Notes: generated by a model not told the origin, from the letters alone. A DNA stretch of 64,000 bases from CAKSHC01 sp045595395 (GCA_045595395.1 JAZOAH010000016.1:62001-126000), one strand, 5' to 3'; shown: positions 24,464-32,526, numbered from the stretch's first letter. Translations and numbers: made by a program.

Positions 24464-25024
24464 TCAGGTCGTCTTCCAAAGCCCATAAGCCTCGGTCAAC
24501 GAACCTTGAATCCATTGCAATACCTCAAAACTGTTCAGAGGTATATCCCCCAACACCTCACGCAGAATGCGGGTATCGAGTTCTACCGTCTCCTGCCCCA
24601 CACATTCGTGGCGGAAAAGAAAATCGGTATCGGGATGCCCTTGGACTAATGTGACCATCGTGCCGGTCACATCACCCAGCGGCGGGCAATCGATATGTGT
24701 GTGGTAAAAAACCGCTGTAACGGTCGTGCCGTGGTCTTGAGGATGACTTTTTTCATCCCGGGACTGCACCGTAACACTTCCGCCGGTCATTTCCGCTTCC
24801 AGCTTGAGCAGAGGCAGACCCAAGCCCACCGGGCGTGTCGTCCGTGTGGTGTAAAACGGGTCGGTCACTCGTCGCACCGTTTCCTCATCCATGCCACAAC
24901 CGTCATCCTTGATCACGATGGTGAGCATGGTATCGGTCTGGGAAAGCAGGATCTCGGTCAGCGTTGCTCCGGCCTTGACCGAATTCTCAACAATATCCAG
25001 GATGTTCAGCGATAATTCTTTCAT
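24464..25024 (-). CDS. GHKL-fold ATPase without a phospho-acceptor domain (operon copy B)
   Basis: A 186-aa protein with a histidine-kinase-type ATPase fold. The N-box reads LNILDIVENSVKAG (5-18), G1 is DDGCGM, and G2 is RPVGLGLPLLK; a glycine-rich strand EMTGGSVTVQSR follows. There is no HisKA dimerisation/phospho-acceptor helix. The last 70 residues form a separate region of unknown fold ending in WIQGSLTEAYGLWKTT. It could phosphorylate a partner in trans, like SpoIIAB, or act as an ATP sensor. It overlaps the PHP gene by 4 nt and precedes the HndB-type gene by 36 nt. Confidence 0.82.
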   Translation of the reverse strand: MKELSLNILDIVENSVKAGATLTEILLSQTDTMLTIVIKDDGCGMDEETVRRVTDPFYTTRTTRPVGLGLPLLKLEAEMTGGSVTVQSRDEKSHPQDHGTTVTAVFYHTHIDCPPLGDVTGTMVTLVQGHPDTDFLFRHECVGQETVELDTRILREVLGDIPLNSFEVLQWIQGSLTEAYGLWKTT

Positions 25025-25755
25025 CGTCCCCTCCTAAGATATTTAATCAAATTCTGCCGCACCAAAGCACTGCTGTATGGCTCATCCTCGAGTTCCAGAT
25101 ACCGATCCTTATCACGGATATCCCACAAATAGTGGGCATCGCTGCCGATAACCGTAACACAGCGTTCCAGTGGATGCTCCTTGCGGTACTGCTCCTCCTT
25201 ATCTCCATCGTGGAGTTCCACACAGGTAAACTCCGGGACGGGCGGCAAAGCACCAAGTACAGCAATAATACCATTAGCCTCCCGGTCAATATGCGCCGGG
25301 TAGCAGACCCCGCCGAAATGCTCAACCAAGCCCGGACTCTCCTCCACCGAAACGGTGGTGGCATTGCTCAGCAGGTCGGGCAATGTACCGATGACCTCAT
25401 CGTTCTCATCCATGATCAGCTGATCACCGAAGATATCCGGCCGATTGGGAATGCGGATCAGGCGATGGCTGATCTCCTCATCAAAGGCCATAGCCGCTTC
25501 CAAAGTGGGAAACAGGCAGACCATGTGGATATCCTCCGCCGTGGTCAGTTCCATGCCGGGCACGGGAATGATGCCATGCTTGCGGGCCGCCTTAAAAAAA
25601 GCGGGACAATTACGGCAGGTGTTATGGTCGGTCAACGCCATGATCTGCAAGCCATTGAGCATGCCCATGCCCGCCAGATTGTTGGGTGTGTTTTCATTGT
25701 CACCGCAGGGGGACAGGCAGGAATGAATGTGCAGATCGTAATAATAGCGGTTCAT
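25021..25755 (-). CDS. PHP-domain metal-dependent phosphoesterase
   Basis: A 244-aa protein of the polymerase-and-histidinol-phosphatase family. Metal-binding motifs are in the family order: DLHIHSCLSPCGD (HxH, 8-20), LTDHN (about 41-45), PGMELTTAEDIHMVC (Glu and His), CYPAHIDR, and GSDAHYLWDI near the end. The family includes phosphatases and nucleases; the substrate is unknown here. It is locked between a DRTGG gene and a GHKL ATPase with 4-nt overlaps on both sides, so a phosphatase in a signalling circuit is a reasonable guess. Its relative in T. maritima hydrogenase operons is, as I recall, also unassigned. Confidence 0.88.
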   Translation of the reverse strand: MNRYYYDLHIHSCLSPCGDNENTPNNLAGMGMLNGLQIMALTDHNTCRNCPAFFKAARKHGIIPVPGMELTTAEDIHMVCLFPTLEAAMAFDEEISHRLIRIPNRPDIFGDQLIMDENDEVIGTLPDLLSNATTVSVEESPGLVEHFGGVCYPAHIDREANGIIAVLGALPPVPEFTCVELHDGDKEEQYRKEHPLERCVTVIGSDAHYLWDIRDKDRYLELEDEPYSSALVRQNLIKYLRRGR

Positions 25756-26078
25756 AGATTGCCGGCCAGCATAAGCGCCGTTTGATAAGCACTCTGCTCG
25801 CTCAGAAGAATGTTAATGCCTTTGCTCTGTGCTAACTCAGCCACTCCTTCGTCGGGCGTAACGCCTTCAGCAAGGATGATGCAGGAGGTATCAGCCAAAG
25901 TAGCAACAGCAACGATATTGTTGTTGGACATGATGGTGATCCAGGCTTGATCGGCCTGTGCACGGCCCATGACCCAACTGAGAAGATCGCCGATGTATAC
26001 CCCATGGATCTCTCGCTCCCCATCCGGCAGCGCCGCCGCCTTGAGGTTGGCCTTAGCCATCAATTCGTTAACTGTCAT
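25752..26078 (-). CDS. DRTGG-domain protein (operon copy B)
   Basis: A 108-aa protein consisting of one DRTGG domain, a fold also found in Pta and HPr-kinase-like proteins and thought to be regulatory. Visible are the N-terminal helix MTVNELMAKANLKA, the central GVYIGDLLSWVMGRAQADQAWIT, and NNNIVAVATLADTSCIIL followed by GVTPDEGVAELAQSKGINILLS. The ATG at 26078 is preferred because AAGGAGG precedes it; it then overlaps the stop of the hydrogenase-like gene by 11 nt. It differs clearly from the other DRTGG protein of the operon, so the two may pair or bind different ligands. Confidence 0.8.
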   Translation of the reverse strand: MTVNELMAKANLKAAALPDGEREIHGVYIGDLLSWVMGRAQADQAWITIMSNNNIVAVATLADTSCIILAEGVTPDEGVAELAQSKGINILLSEQSAYQTALMLAGNL

Positions 26079-27357
26079 GGTCTTCCTCCTTCTGCGCAAG
26101 ATACTGTTGAAGCTTCTCACGCATAGTCAGCACACAGTCGCTCATTTTTGCCGTTCCCTTGACCACATCCTCAGCAAATGCTCGACAGGTCGGCGCCCCG
26201 CAGGAGCCGCAATCAAGACCCGGCAGCTGATTTCTCAGCGCCTGGATATCGGCCAGCATCCGCATGGACTTGGCCATACTGTCACTCAACTGGGTGATAG
26301 GCTGATATTCCGGAATCTCATTGTAGAAATACTCTTCCGGGATATACTGCTGTTCGGGAGGCAGAAAATTACGTGACACCGGCAAGAAACGGCGCAGACT
26401 CTGCAGACGTGCCTTAGCAATAAAGGGGTTCTGCACCGTCATCACACCGCCCACACAACCGCCGGTACAGGCATTGAGCTCGACAAACTCGAGCTGGGGT
26501 ATGTTTCCGTTCTCGATCTGATCGAGAACACGGATGACATTTTCGATCCCGTCGGCCGCCAGGTAATTGTCATTAAACAACGCCGTCGACTCACCGCCGG
26601 AGGAGGCCCAACCGATACCCATCATGCCGGAGGCCGACAGGTCATCGATCTGATCGGTGTATTTCATTTCATTGATCAGCTGAAAATAAATATCGCTGAT
26701 CGAAACCACCGCATCCACCTGGCTCTTGTAGCCGGCAAAGCCGTTTTTTACATAGCTTGCCTTGGCCGGACAGGGAGAGATAAAGCAAACTCCGATTTCC
26801 TCGGGTTTCAGTTCCGGATGCTCCTTCAACGCCTTGTCACGCGCTAACTTTGCCGCCATTTCCATAGGAGGCAGCATATGCAGCACGTTCTCCTGCAAGG
26901 ACGGGAAACGGAGCGAGATCAGTCGGACGACCACCGGGCAGGCCGAGCTGATTACCGGTTTTTTCACACCCTCGGTATTGAGATACAGTCGGGTGTAAGC
27001 GGAAACCATTTCCGCTGCCTGGGACACCTCATATACATCGTCAAAGCCGATGCGAAGCAACCCGTTTAAGACATAATCGACATCGTCCAGATTATCAAAC
27101 TGGCCGTAAAGACTGGGCGCAGGCAGTGCGATCTTCCAACGGAAGCCGTCCATGGCGTCCAGCTTGCTGCATACCGCCTTTTTCGCCTTTTGAGGGCAGG
27201 TGCGGATACACTCGCCGCAGTCGATGCAGCGCCCCTCGTTGATGACCGCCCGTCCGTCACGGATACGGATGGCCTCGGTGGGACAGTGCCGCAGGCAGGT
27301 GGTGCAGCCGGTGCACTTATGTGCGTCCAGGAACACAGAATGCTCATATGTATGCAT
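26068..27357 (-). CDS. Putative sensory [FeFe] hydrogenase, group D type
   Basis: The 429-aa protein starts with two [4Fe-4S] clusters (CTGCTTCLRHC at 15-25, CIDCGECIRTC at 44-54), then a short H-cluster domain, then a C-terminal CxxCx4Cx16C cluster (C383, C386, C391, C408). The four H-cluster ligands are kept (C140, C196, C297, C301), but the motifs are SSACP, SPCPAKA and NACTGGCVGG. The proton-relay cysteine of TSCCP is Ala139. This matches the putatively sensory type seen in T. maritima HydS and suits H2 detection rather than fast turnover. No PAS domain is present. It is surrounded by DRTGG, GHKL and PHP genes. Confidence 0.87.
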   Translation of the reverse strand: MHTYEHSVFLDAHKCTGCTTCLRHCPTEAIRIRDGRAVINEGRCIDCGECIRTCPQKAKKAVCSKLDAMDGFRWKIALPAPSLYGQFDNLDDVDYVLNGLLRIGFDDVYEVSQAAEMVSAYTRLYLNTEGVKKPVISSACPVVVRLISLRFPSLQENVLHMLPPMEMAAKLARDKALKEHPELKPEEIGVCFISPCPAKASYVKNGFAGYKSQVDAVVSISDIYFQLINEMKYTDQIDDLSASGMMGIGWASSGGESTALFNDNYLAADGIENVIRVLDQIENGNIPQLEFVELNACTGGCVGGVMTVQNPFIAKARLQSLRRFLPVSRNFLPPEQQYIPEEYFYNEIPEYQPITQLSDSMAKSMRMLADIQALRNQLPGLDCGSCGAPTCRAFAEDVVKGTAKMSDCVLTMREKLQQYLAQKEEDHDS

Positions 27358-27387
27358 GAGTGGATACCTACCTGTTTGTAATCAAGG

Positions 27388-27813
27388 TCATTCCAGGTTA
27401 ACACGCATGGTAATGCGAGTCCCCTTCCCTACCTCGGATTTAATCTCCATATGATCGGTATAGCGTTTCATATTGGGCAGACCCATACCGGCGCCGAAAC
27501 CAAGCGACCGAATGGCGTCGGGAGCGGTGGAGAACCCGGCCTGCATCGCCTGATGGATATCGGCAATGCCGGGGCCGTTATCTTCCAAAATGATCTCAAT
27601 GGCCTGTTCATCCACTTTCACCTCGGCATGACCGCCGCCGGCATGGATGACCATATTGATCTCGCCCTCGTACATGGCAATGGATACCCGTCGGATGATC
27701 TCCGGCGGAAGACCCAGCTGGCGCAGATTTTTCTTGATCTGCACCGATGCCTGACCGGCGGAGGTAAAGTTCTCACCGTCAACGTCAAAGTGGAAGCTTA
27801 ACCCTTCACTCAT
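27388..27813 (-). CDS. Anti-sigma-factor-type GHKL ATPase (operon copy A)
   Basis: A 141-aa single-domain ATPase resembling RsbW/SpoIIAB serine kinases. N-box: ISIAMYEGEINMVIHAG in essence, with Glu and Asn ligands (about 47-60); G1: EDNGPGI (about 78-84); G2: LGFGAGMGLPNMKRY (about 103-117). There is no transmembrane, sensor or His-acceptor segment. In RsbW-type systems the kinase phosphorylates an STAS-domain protein, but no STAS or sigma gene lies in this operon, so the partner is unknown; the DRTGG proteins are candidates. It overlaps the preceding DRTGG gene by 4 nt. Confidence 0.84.
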   Translation of the reverse strand: MSEGLSFHFDVDGENFTSAGQASVQIKKNLRQLGLPPEIIRRVSIAMYEGEINMVIHAGGGHAEVKVDEQAIEIILEDNGPGIADIHQAMQAGFSTAPDAIRSLGFGAGMGLPNMKRYTDHMEIKSEVGKGTRITMRVNLE

Positions 27814-28172
27814 GACTGCGTCCTCTTTACCTTGTTACCGACCAGCCCGTTGCTGTAAAGAATACCGCAGGCTTCGTACATCCGCTTTTCGGTAGCCAGC
27901 ACCACAATGCCGCACTCCTCGGCCAGCCGCACCATTTCGGGCGTCGGCTCCTTGGCACGGACAAAAACGATGCAGCGCATGTCCATCATCTCTGCGGTGC
28001 GAATGACCTGAGCATTGACCAATCCTGTTAGCAGGACGGCCTGATCCTTGACATAGGCAAGAACATCACTCATCATATCACTGCCGCAAGCCGAATAGAC
28101 ATGATCACCCAAGCGATCTTCTCCCGCAATGACACGGGCATCCAGCAGCTGCTGTATGGTACAGATTTTCAT
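27810..28172 (-). CDS. DRTGG-domain protein (operon copy A)
   Basis: A 120-aa protein, one DRTGG domain: TIQQLLDARVIAGEDRLGDHVYSAC, cut here at the first strand, then SDMMSDVLAYVKDQAVLLTG (the family core) and MDMRCIVFVRAKEPTPEM. The C-terminus ends in a basic tail (GLVGNKVKRTQS). Function unknown; in other proteins the domain senses small ligands. It follows hydC by 15 nt with AAAGGA upstream, and overlaps the GHKL ATPase gene by 4 nt, so the two proteins are probably made in equal amounts. Confidence 0.8.
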   Translation of the reverse strand: MKICTIQQLLDARVIAGEDRLGDHVYSACGSDMMSDVLAYVKDQAVLLTGLVNAQVIRTAEMMDMRCIVFVRAKEPTPEMVRLAEECGIVVLATEKRMYEACGILYSNGLVGNKVKRTQS

Positions 28173-28187
28173 ACGGCAAATTTCCTT

Positions 28188-28685
28188 TTAGTCAGCGTAT
28201 TTCGCCAGAATATCATCAACATCGTCGACGGTCAGACGGCCGTAGACTTCACCGTTGATGGTCAGAACCGGTGCCAGACCGCAGGCGCCGATGCAGCGGC
28301 AGGCGACCAGCGAGAATTTACCGTCGGGCGTGCACTCGCCGTTGCCGATCCCCAGTCTTTCACTCAGGCGATTGAAGATATCGCCGGATCCCTTAACGTA
28401 GCAGGCCGTACCCAGGCAGACCGAGATCTCATACTTGCCCTTAGGCTGGGTCGAGAAGAAAGAATAGAAGGTAACGACTCCATATACTTCCTCCAGCGAT
28501 ACATCCAGACCCTCAGCAACAGCGATCTGCACTTCCAGCGGCAGATATCCGTAAATATCCTGCGCTTTCTTGAGCACCTGAACCAGCGCACCCGGAACGG
28601 TTTTGTATTCCGCAAGCACCTGTTCGAGCTGGCTGTGCTTTTCAGGAGTGTCCTGAAAAGGGATCGATTCGTACTTGTTTTTCAT
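28188..28685 (-). CDS. hydC: Hydrogenase [2Fe-2S] subunit (NuoE-like)
   Basis: A 165-aa subunit of the NADH-linked hydrogenase. The N-terminal helical bundle (PGALVQVLKKAQDIYGYLP) is followed by a thioredoxin-like [2Fe-2S] domain with all four ligands: C90-x4-C95 (CLGTAC) and C131-x3-C135 (CIGAC). It sits by the FMN of HydB. It is the first gene of the operon, with the six-gene signalling block separating it from hndB-type, hydB and hydA. In many genomes hydC adjoins hydB, so this split arrangement places the sensor block inside the structural operon. GGAGGAG precedes the start. Confidence 0.94.
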   Translation of the reverse strand: MKNKYESIPFQDTPEKHSQLEQVLAEYKTVPGALVQVLKKAQDIYGYLPLEVQIAVAEGLDVSLEEVYGVVTFYSFFSTQPKGKYEISVCLGTACYVKGSGDIFNRLSERLGIGNGECTPDGKFSLVACRCIGACGLAPVLTINGEVYGRLTVDDVDDILAKYAD

Positions 28686-28735
28686 TGTGTAAACTCCTCC
28701 TTGTATTGATCGATCACATCGGTTAAAAACTGTAA

Positions 28736-28766
28736 GAGGTGTTGTGCGCTTGACGCACTACACCTC
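28736..28766 (-). promoter_or_regulatory. Stem-loop at the 5' end of the hydrogenase operon mRNA
   Basis: GAGGTGT-A-GTGCG pairs with CGCAC-A-ACACCTC: 12 base pairs with one A-A mismatch and a 5-nt loop. It begins at the predicted transcription start. A TTACAGTTTTT run follows, so it could stabilise the mRNA or act as an attenuator. Confidence 0.55.
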
Positions 28767-28770
28767 CATT

Positions 28771-28799
28771 AGTATAAATGATTTTTACTAATTTGTAAA
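28771..28799 (-). promoter_or_regulatory. SigA-type promoter of the hydrogenase operon
   Basis: TTTACA (28794-28799), 17 nt, TATACT (28771-28776) on the minus strand, giving a leader of about 79 nt before hydC. Confidence 0.7.
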
Positions 28800-28817
28800 T
28801 AGAAAAAACACAATAAA

Positions 28818-28856
28818 AAGCGGGATATTTGCACAATTTCGACAAATATCCCGCTT
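28818..28856 (-). terminator. Terminator of the ABC exporter operon
   Basis: A perfect 14-bp stem (28818-28831 with 28843-28856) and an 11-nt loop. It directly overlaps the stop region of the second ABC gene and is followed by TTTTATTG on the minus strand. Confidence 0.85.
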
Positions 28857-28859
28857 TCT

Positions 28860-30791
28860 TCATTCAAGCTCGAAAGCTCCGGTATATAATTGATAGTACG
28901 TGCCCTTGGCAGCAATGAGATCGGCATGGCTGCCCCGCTCGATAATGCGTCCGTGATCGAGCACCATGATCACATCTGAATCCATAACGGTAGACAGACG
29001 ATGGGCAATAACAAAGACGGTGCGCCCCTCCATCAACTTATCCATACCCCTCGCCACGATAGCCTCGGTACGGGTATCGATCGAAGATGTCGCCTCATCC
29101 ATGATCAGCACCGGCGGATCAGCCACAGCCGCACGGGCAATGGCGATCAGCTGCCGCTGTCCCTGAGACAGATTGGTACCGTTATTGGCCAGTTGGGTAT
29201 CATATCCGTTGGGCAAACGGCTGATAAAATCATCGGCACCGGCAAGCTTTGCCGCCTCCCGACACTGCTCATCGGTGGCATCCAACCGACCGTAACGGAT
29301 ATTCTCCATGACCGTACCGGTAAAGAGATTGGTCTCCTGCAACACGATACCCAAACTGCGGCGCAGGTCATCCTTCTTGATCTTGTTGATGTTGATGCCA
29401 TCATAGCGGATCTTACCGTCGTCAATATCATAAAAACGGTTGATCAGGTTGGTAATGGTCGTCTTGCCCGCACCCGTTGCTCCGACAAAGGCCACCTTCT
29501 GCCCCGGCTCGGCATAGACCGAAACATCATGCAGCACCGGCTTTCCCTCTTCATAGGCAAAGTCAACATTCTTCAATCGGACATCGCCAGCCAGTAAGGT
29601 GTAGGTGACTGTCCCGTCCTGGTGGGGATGCCGCCAAGCCCATTTGCCGGTACGCTCCTTGGCCTCGGTAATATTCCCTTTCTCATCCACATGAGCATTG
29701 ACCAGCGTAACATAGCCCTCATCCGCCTCAGGCTTCTGATCCATCAGCGAGAAGACACGGGACGCTCCGGCCATACCCATGGCAATATGGTTGATCTGCT
29801 GAGATACCTGGTTGATGTTACCGGTAAACTGCTTGGTCATATTCAAAAAGGGCACGATAATGCTGATATTAAAAGCCATGCCGGATAAGCTCAGGTTAGG
29901 CACATCGGCCAACATCAGCACGCCTCCGACAATAGCAACAATGACATACATGATATTGCCCAGATTCATGATGATCGGGCCAAGCATGTTGGCATAGGCG
30001 TTAGCCCGAGAGCTATCCTCGTAGAGGTTTTGATTGATACGGTCAAAATCCTCGTTGCACTGCTTTTCCCGACAGAAGACCTTGACCACCTTCTGTCCGT
30101 TCATCATTTCCTGGATATAGCCTTCCGCCACACCCATGGATTTCTGCTGACGGACAAAGTACTTGGCCGAGCCGCCGCCGAATTTCTTGGAAACCAGCAG
30201 CATGACCACCACACCGACCAGCATCAGCAGCGTCAGCCAAACACTGAAGTAGATCATGATGGAAAAGACGGTAACCACAATAATACCGGCCTGCAACAGC
30301 GAGGGCAACGACTGGGAAATGAGCTGACGCAGGGTGTCGATATCGTTGGTGTAATAACTCATGATATCACCGTGCTTATTGGTATCAAAGAATTTGATGG
30401 GAAGATTCTGCATCCCGTCAAACATGGCGCAGCGCATCTTACTTAAAAAGCCCTGGGTCATATAAGCCATCAGCTGCGACTGCACGGTGACACAGATGAT
30501 CGAAACCACATACAGTCCGATTAGCGTAAAGATCAGCGGCAAGATCTCCTGAGAAGCCGACGCCCAATCCCCAGTTTTATACCATTGCTCGATGATGGCA
30601 ATGACACGCTGGGTAAACGTAGCCGGAATGGCAGCAGTAATAGCGGAGAAGATAATACACAATATGGTAAGCGGAAACAGTACGGGATAAGACTTGGCCA
30701 GCATCTTGAGGGTGCGCCCCATTGTGCCCTTGGTGGAAGTCGGACGTCCATGCGGCATGGCGCCGCGCGGCGGCATCTTACTCTTCATCAT
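28860..30791 (-). CDS. ABC exporter half-transporter, catalytically complete NBD
   Basis: A 643-aa half-transporter: N-terminal TMD with six helices and a C-terminal ATPase. Walker A is GATGAGKTT, the signature is LSQGQ, and Walker B ends in the catalytic Glu (VLIMDEATSS). A 40-50-residue insert lies between TMD and NBD (TERTGKWAWRHPHQ region), as in LmrD/TM288-type partners. It pairs with the upstream ABC gene, which has a degenerate site. Substrates are probably drugs, peptides or lipids, not predictable. The start at 30791 (MMKSKMPPRG) is chosen because GGAGG lies 8 nt upstream; the frame is open further but would run through the upstream gene. Confidence 0.9.
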   Translation of the reverse strand: MMKSKMPPRGAMPHGRPTSTKGTMGRTLKMLAKSYPVLFPLTILCIIFSAITAAIPATFTQRVIAIIEQWYKTGDWASASQEILPLIFTLIGLYVVSIICVTVQSQLMAYMTQGFLSKMRCAMFDGMQNLPIKFFDTNKHGDIMSYYTNDIDTLRQLISQSLPSLLQAGIIVVTVFSIMIYFSVWLTLLMLVGVVVMLLVSKKFGGGSAKYFVRQQKSMGVAEGYIQEMMNGQKVVKVFCREKQCNEDFDRINQNLYEDSSRANAYANMLGPIIMNLGNIMYVIVAIVGGVLMLADVPNLSLSGMAFNISIIVPFLNMTKQFTGNINQVSQQINHIAMGMAGASRVFSLMDQKPEADEGYVTLVNAHVDEKGNITEAKERTGKWAWRHPHQDGTVTYTLLAGDVRLKNVDFAYEEGKPVLHDVSVYAEPGQKVAFVGATGAGKTTITNLINRFYDIDDGKIRYDGININKIKKDDLRRSLGIVLQETNLFTGTVMENIRYGRLDATDEQCREAAKLAGADDFISRLPNGYDTQLANNGTNLSQGQRQLIAIARAAVADPPVLIMDEATSSIDTRTEAIVARGMDKLMEGRTVFVIAHRLSTVMDSDVIMVLDHGRIIERGSHADLIAAKGTYYQLYTGAFELE

Positions 30792-32526
30792 GGCCGTCAC
30801 CTCCATTCGTTTGCTGCTCATAAACCTCACGATAGATCTCACTGCTTGACAACAGCTGCTCATGATTTCCTGCCGCAGCAACGGTACCGTTGTCCATGAC
30901 AAGGATCAGATCGGCATCCTGCACCGAAGCGACACGCTGCGCAATGATGATCTTGGTGGTGTCGGGAATATACCGCTTAAAGCCGGCACGGATCAGCGCA
31001 TCGGTCTTGGTATCGACAGCACTGGTCGAATCGTCCAGGATCAGTATTTTCGGCTTCTTGAGCAAAGCACGAGCAATGCACAAACGCTGCTTCTGTCCAC
31101 CCGAAACGTTAGTTCCGCCCTGCTCGATATAGGTATCATAACCATCGGGGAAAGAGCGAACAAAGTCATCGGCCTGCGCCAGCTTGCAGGCTTCGATCAT
31201 CTCCTCATCGGTGGCATGTTCATTACCCCAACGCAGGTTGTCCTTAATGGTACCCGAAAAGAGCAGGTTTTTCTGCAACACCATCGAAACGGCATCACGC
31301 AGCACCTGAATGTCATATTCACGTACATCCACGCCGCCCACCTTGACGCTGCCTTCGGTCACGTCATACAGACGGGAGATCAACTGCACCAGTGTCGATT
31401 TGCTCGAGCCGGTACCACCGAGGATACCGACGGTCATACCCGACTCAATATGCAGATCAATATCATCCAGCGCAAACCGCTGGGCCTTAGCCGAATATTT
31501 AAAGCGAACATTCTCGAAATCGATCGAGCCATCAGCAACCGCCATGACCGGATGCTCGGGATTGGTCAGCGTCGATTCCTCACCCAGTACCTCACCGATA
31601 CGTTTGACCGACTCGGCCGACATGGTCAGCATAACATAGATCATCGACAGCATCATCAGCGACATCAAGATCTGCACACCGTAGGTCAACATGGCTGAGA
31701 TCTGACCGACATCGATCGTGCTGCCCTGACTGGTAATAACCAGCCGTGAGCCAACCAGCAAAACAAAAACCATATTGAAATACATGCAAAACTGCATCAG
31801 CGGCGTGTTAAGAGCCACAATACGCTCAGCCTTAGTGAAATCCATACGGATGTTATTCGCTGCTCTGCCGAATTTCTCCTTCTCGTACTCCTCACGAGAA
31901 AAGCCCTTGACGACACGCATGCCTCGCACGTTTTCCTCGATCGACTCGTTGAGACGATCGTATTTCTTAAAAACAGCACGGAAAGCAGGCATGGCAAAAC
32001 GAGCCACCAGCAAAAGTCCGATGACAAGAACGGGTATGACAACAACAAAGGTCGCCGCCAGCCAGCCGCCCATGATAAAAGCCATGACCACGGCAAAGAT
32101 AAGCATCAGCGGGGATCGAATAGCGGTGCGGATGACCATCATGTAAGACATCTGTACGTGCTGGATGTCGGTGGTCATACGGGTGACCAACGATGAAGAT
32201 GAGAACTTATCAATATTCTCAAAACTATAGGTCTGGATCTTATGGAATATATCCTGTCGCACATTTTTGGCAAAGCCGGCCGAGGCCTTAGAGCAGGTAA
32301 AGCCGCCCAGCGCACCGCAAGACAAGGATACCAGCGCCAGCGCCACCAGGATCAACCCGGTCGTGACGACCTCCTCAATAGGCGCACCCGCTTTAATACT
32401 GTTGACCAGATTGGCCGTAACAAAAGGAATGGCCACCTCGATCGCCACCTCTAAGACCATAAGCAAGCAGGTTATGATCGTCGGTTTCTTATATTCTCGA
32501 ACACACTGCAGAAGCCGTCTATACAT
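30778..32526 (-). CDS. ABC exporter half-transporter with degenerate ATP site
   Basis: A 582-aa half-transporter with six membrane helices and an NBD. The P-loop is GGTGSSKST (Ser where Gly is usual), the signature is VSGGQKQR, and Walker B is ILILDDSTSAVD, with Asp in place of the catalytic Glu. This is the pattern of the degenerate partner in heterodimeric exporters such as TM287/288, BmrCD and LmrCD. The stop overlaps the start of the second ABC gene by 14 nt, so equal synthesis is likely. It is the first gene of a two-gene operon and has AAAGGAG before the start. Confidence 0.9.
   Translation of the reverse strand: MYRRLLQCVREYKKPTIITCLLMVLEVAIEVAIPFVTANLVNSIKAGAPIEEVVTTGLILVALALVSLSCGALGGFTCSKASAGFAKNVRQDIFHKIQTYSFENIDKFSSSSLVTRMTTDIQHVQMSYMMVIRTAIRSPLMLIFAVVMAFIMGGWLAATFVVVIPVLVIGLLLVARFAMPAFRAVFKKYDRLNESIEENVRGMRVVKGFSREEYEKEKFGRAANNIRMDFTKAERIVALNTPLMQFCMYFNMVFVLLVGSRLVITSQGSTIDVGQISAMLTYGVQILMSLMMLSMIYVMLTMSAESVKRIGEVLGEESTLTNPEHPVMAVADGSIDFENVRFKYSAKAQRFALDDIDLHIESGMTVGILGGTGSSKSTLVQLISRLYDVTEGSVKVGGVDVREYDIQVLRDAVSMVLQKNLLFSGTIKDNLRWGNEHATDEEMIEACKLAQADDFVRSFPDGYDTYIEQGGTNVSGGQKQRLCIARALLKKPKILILDDSTSAVDTKTDALIRAGFKRYIPDTTKIIIAQRVASVQDADLILVMDNGTVAAAGNHEQLLSSSEIYREVYEQQTNGGDGHDEE

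Noticed and set aside
28707..28716. Perfect palindrome TGATCGATCA in the hydC leader
   Set aside because: Only 10 bp, made of GATC repeats and downstream of the promoter; no second copy that would support an operator.
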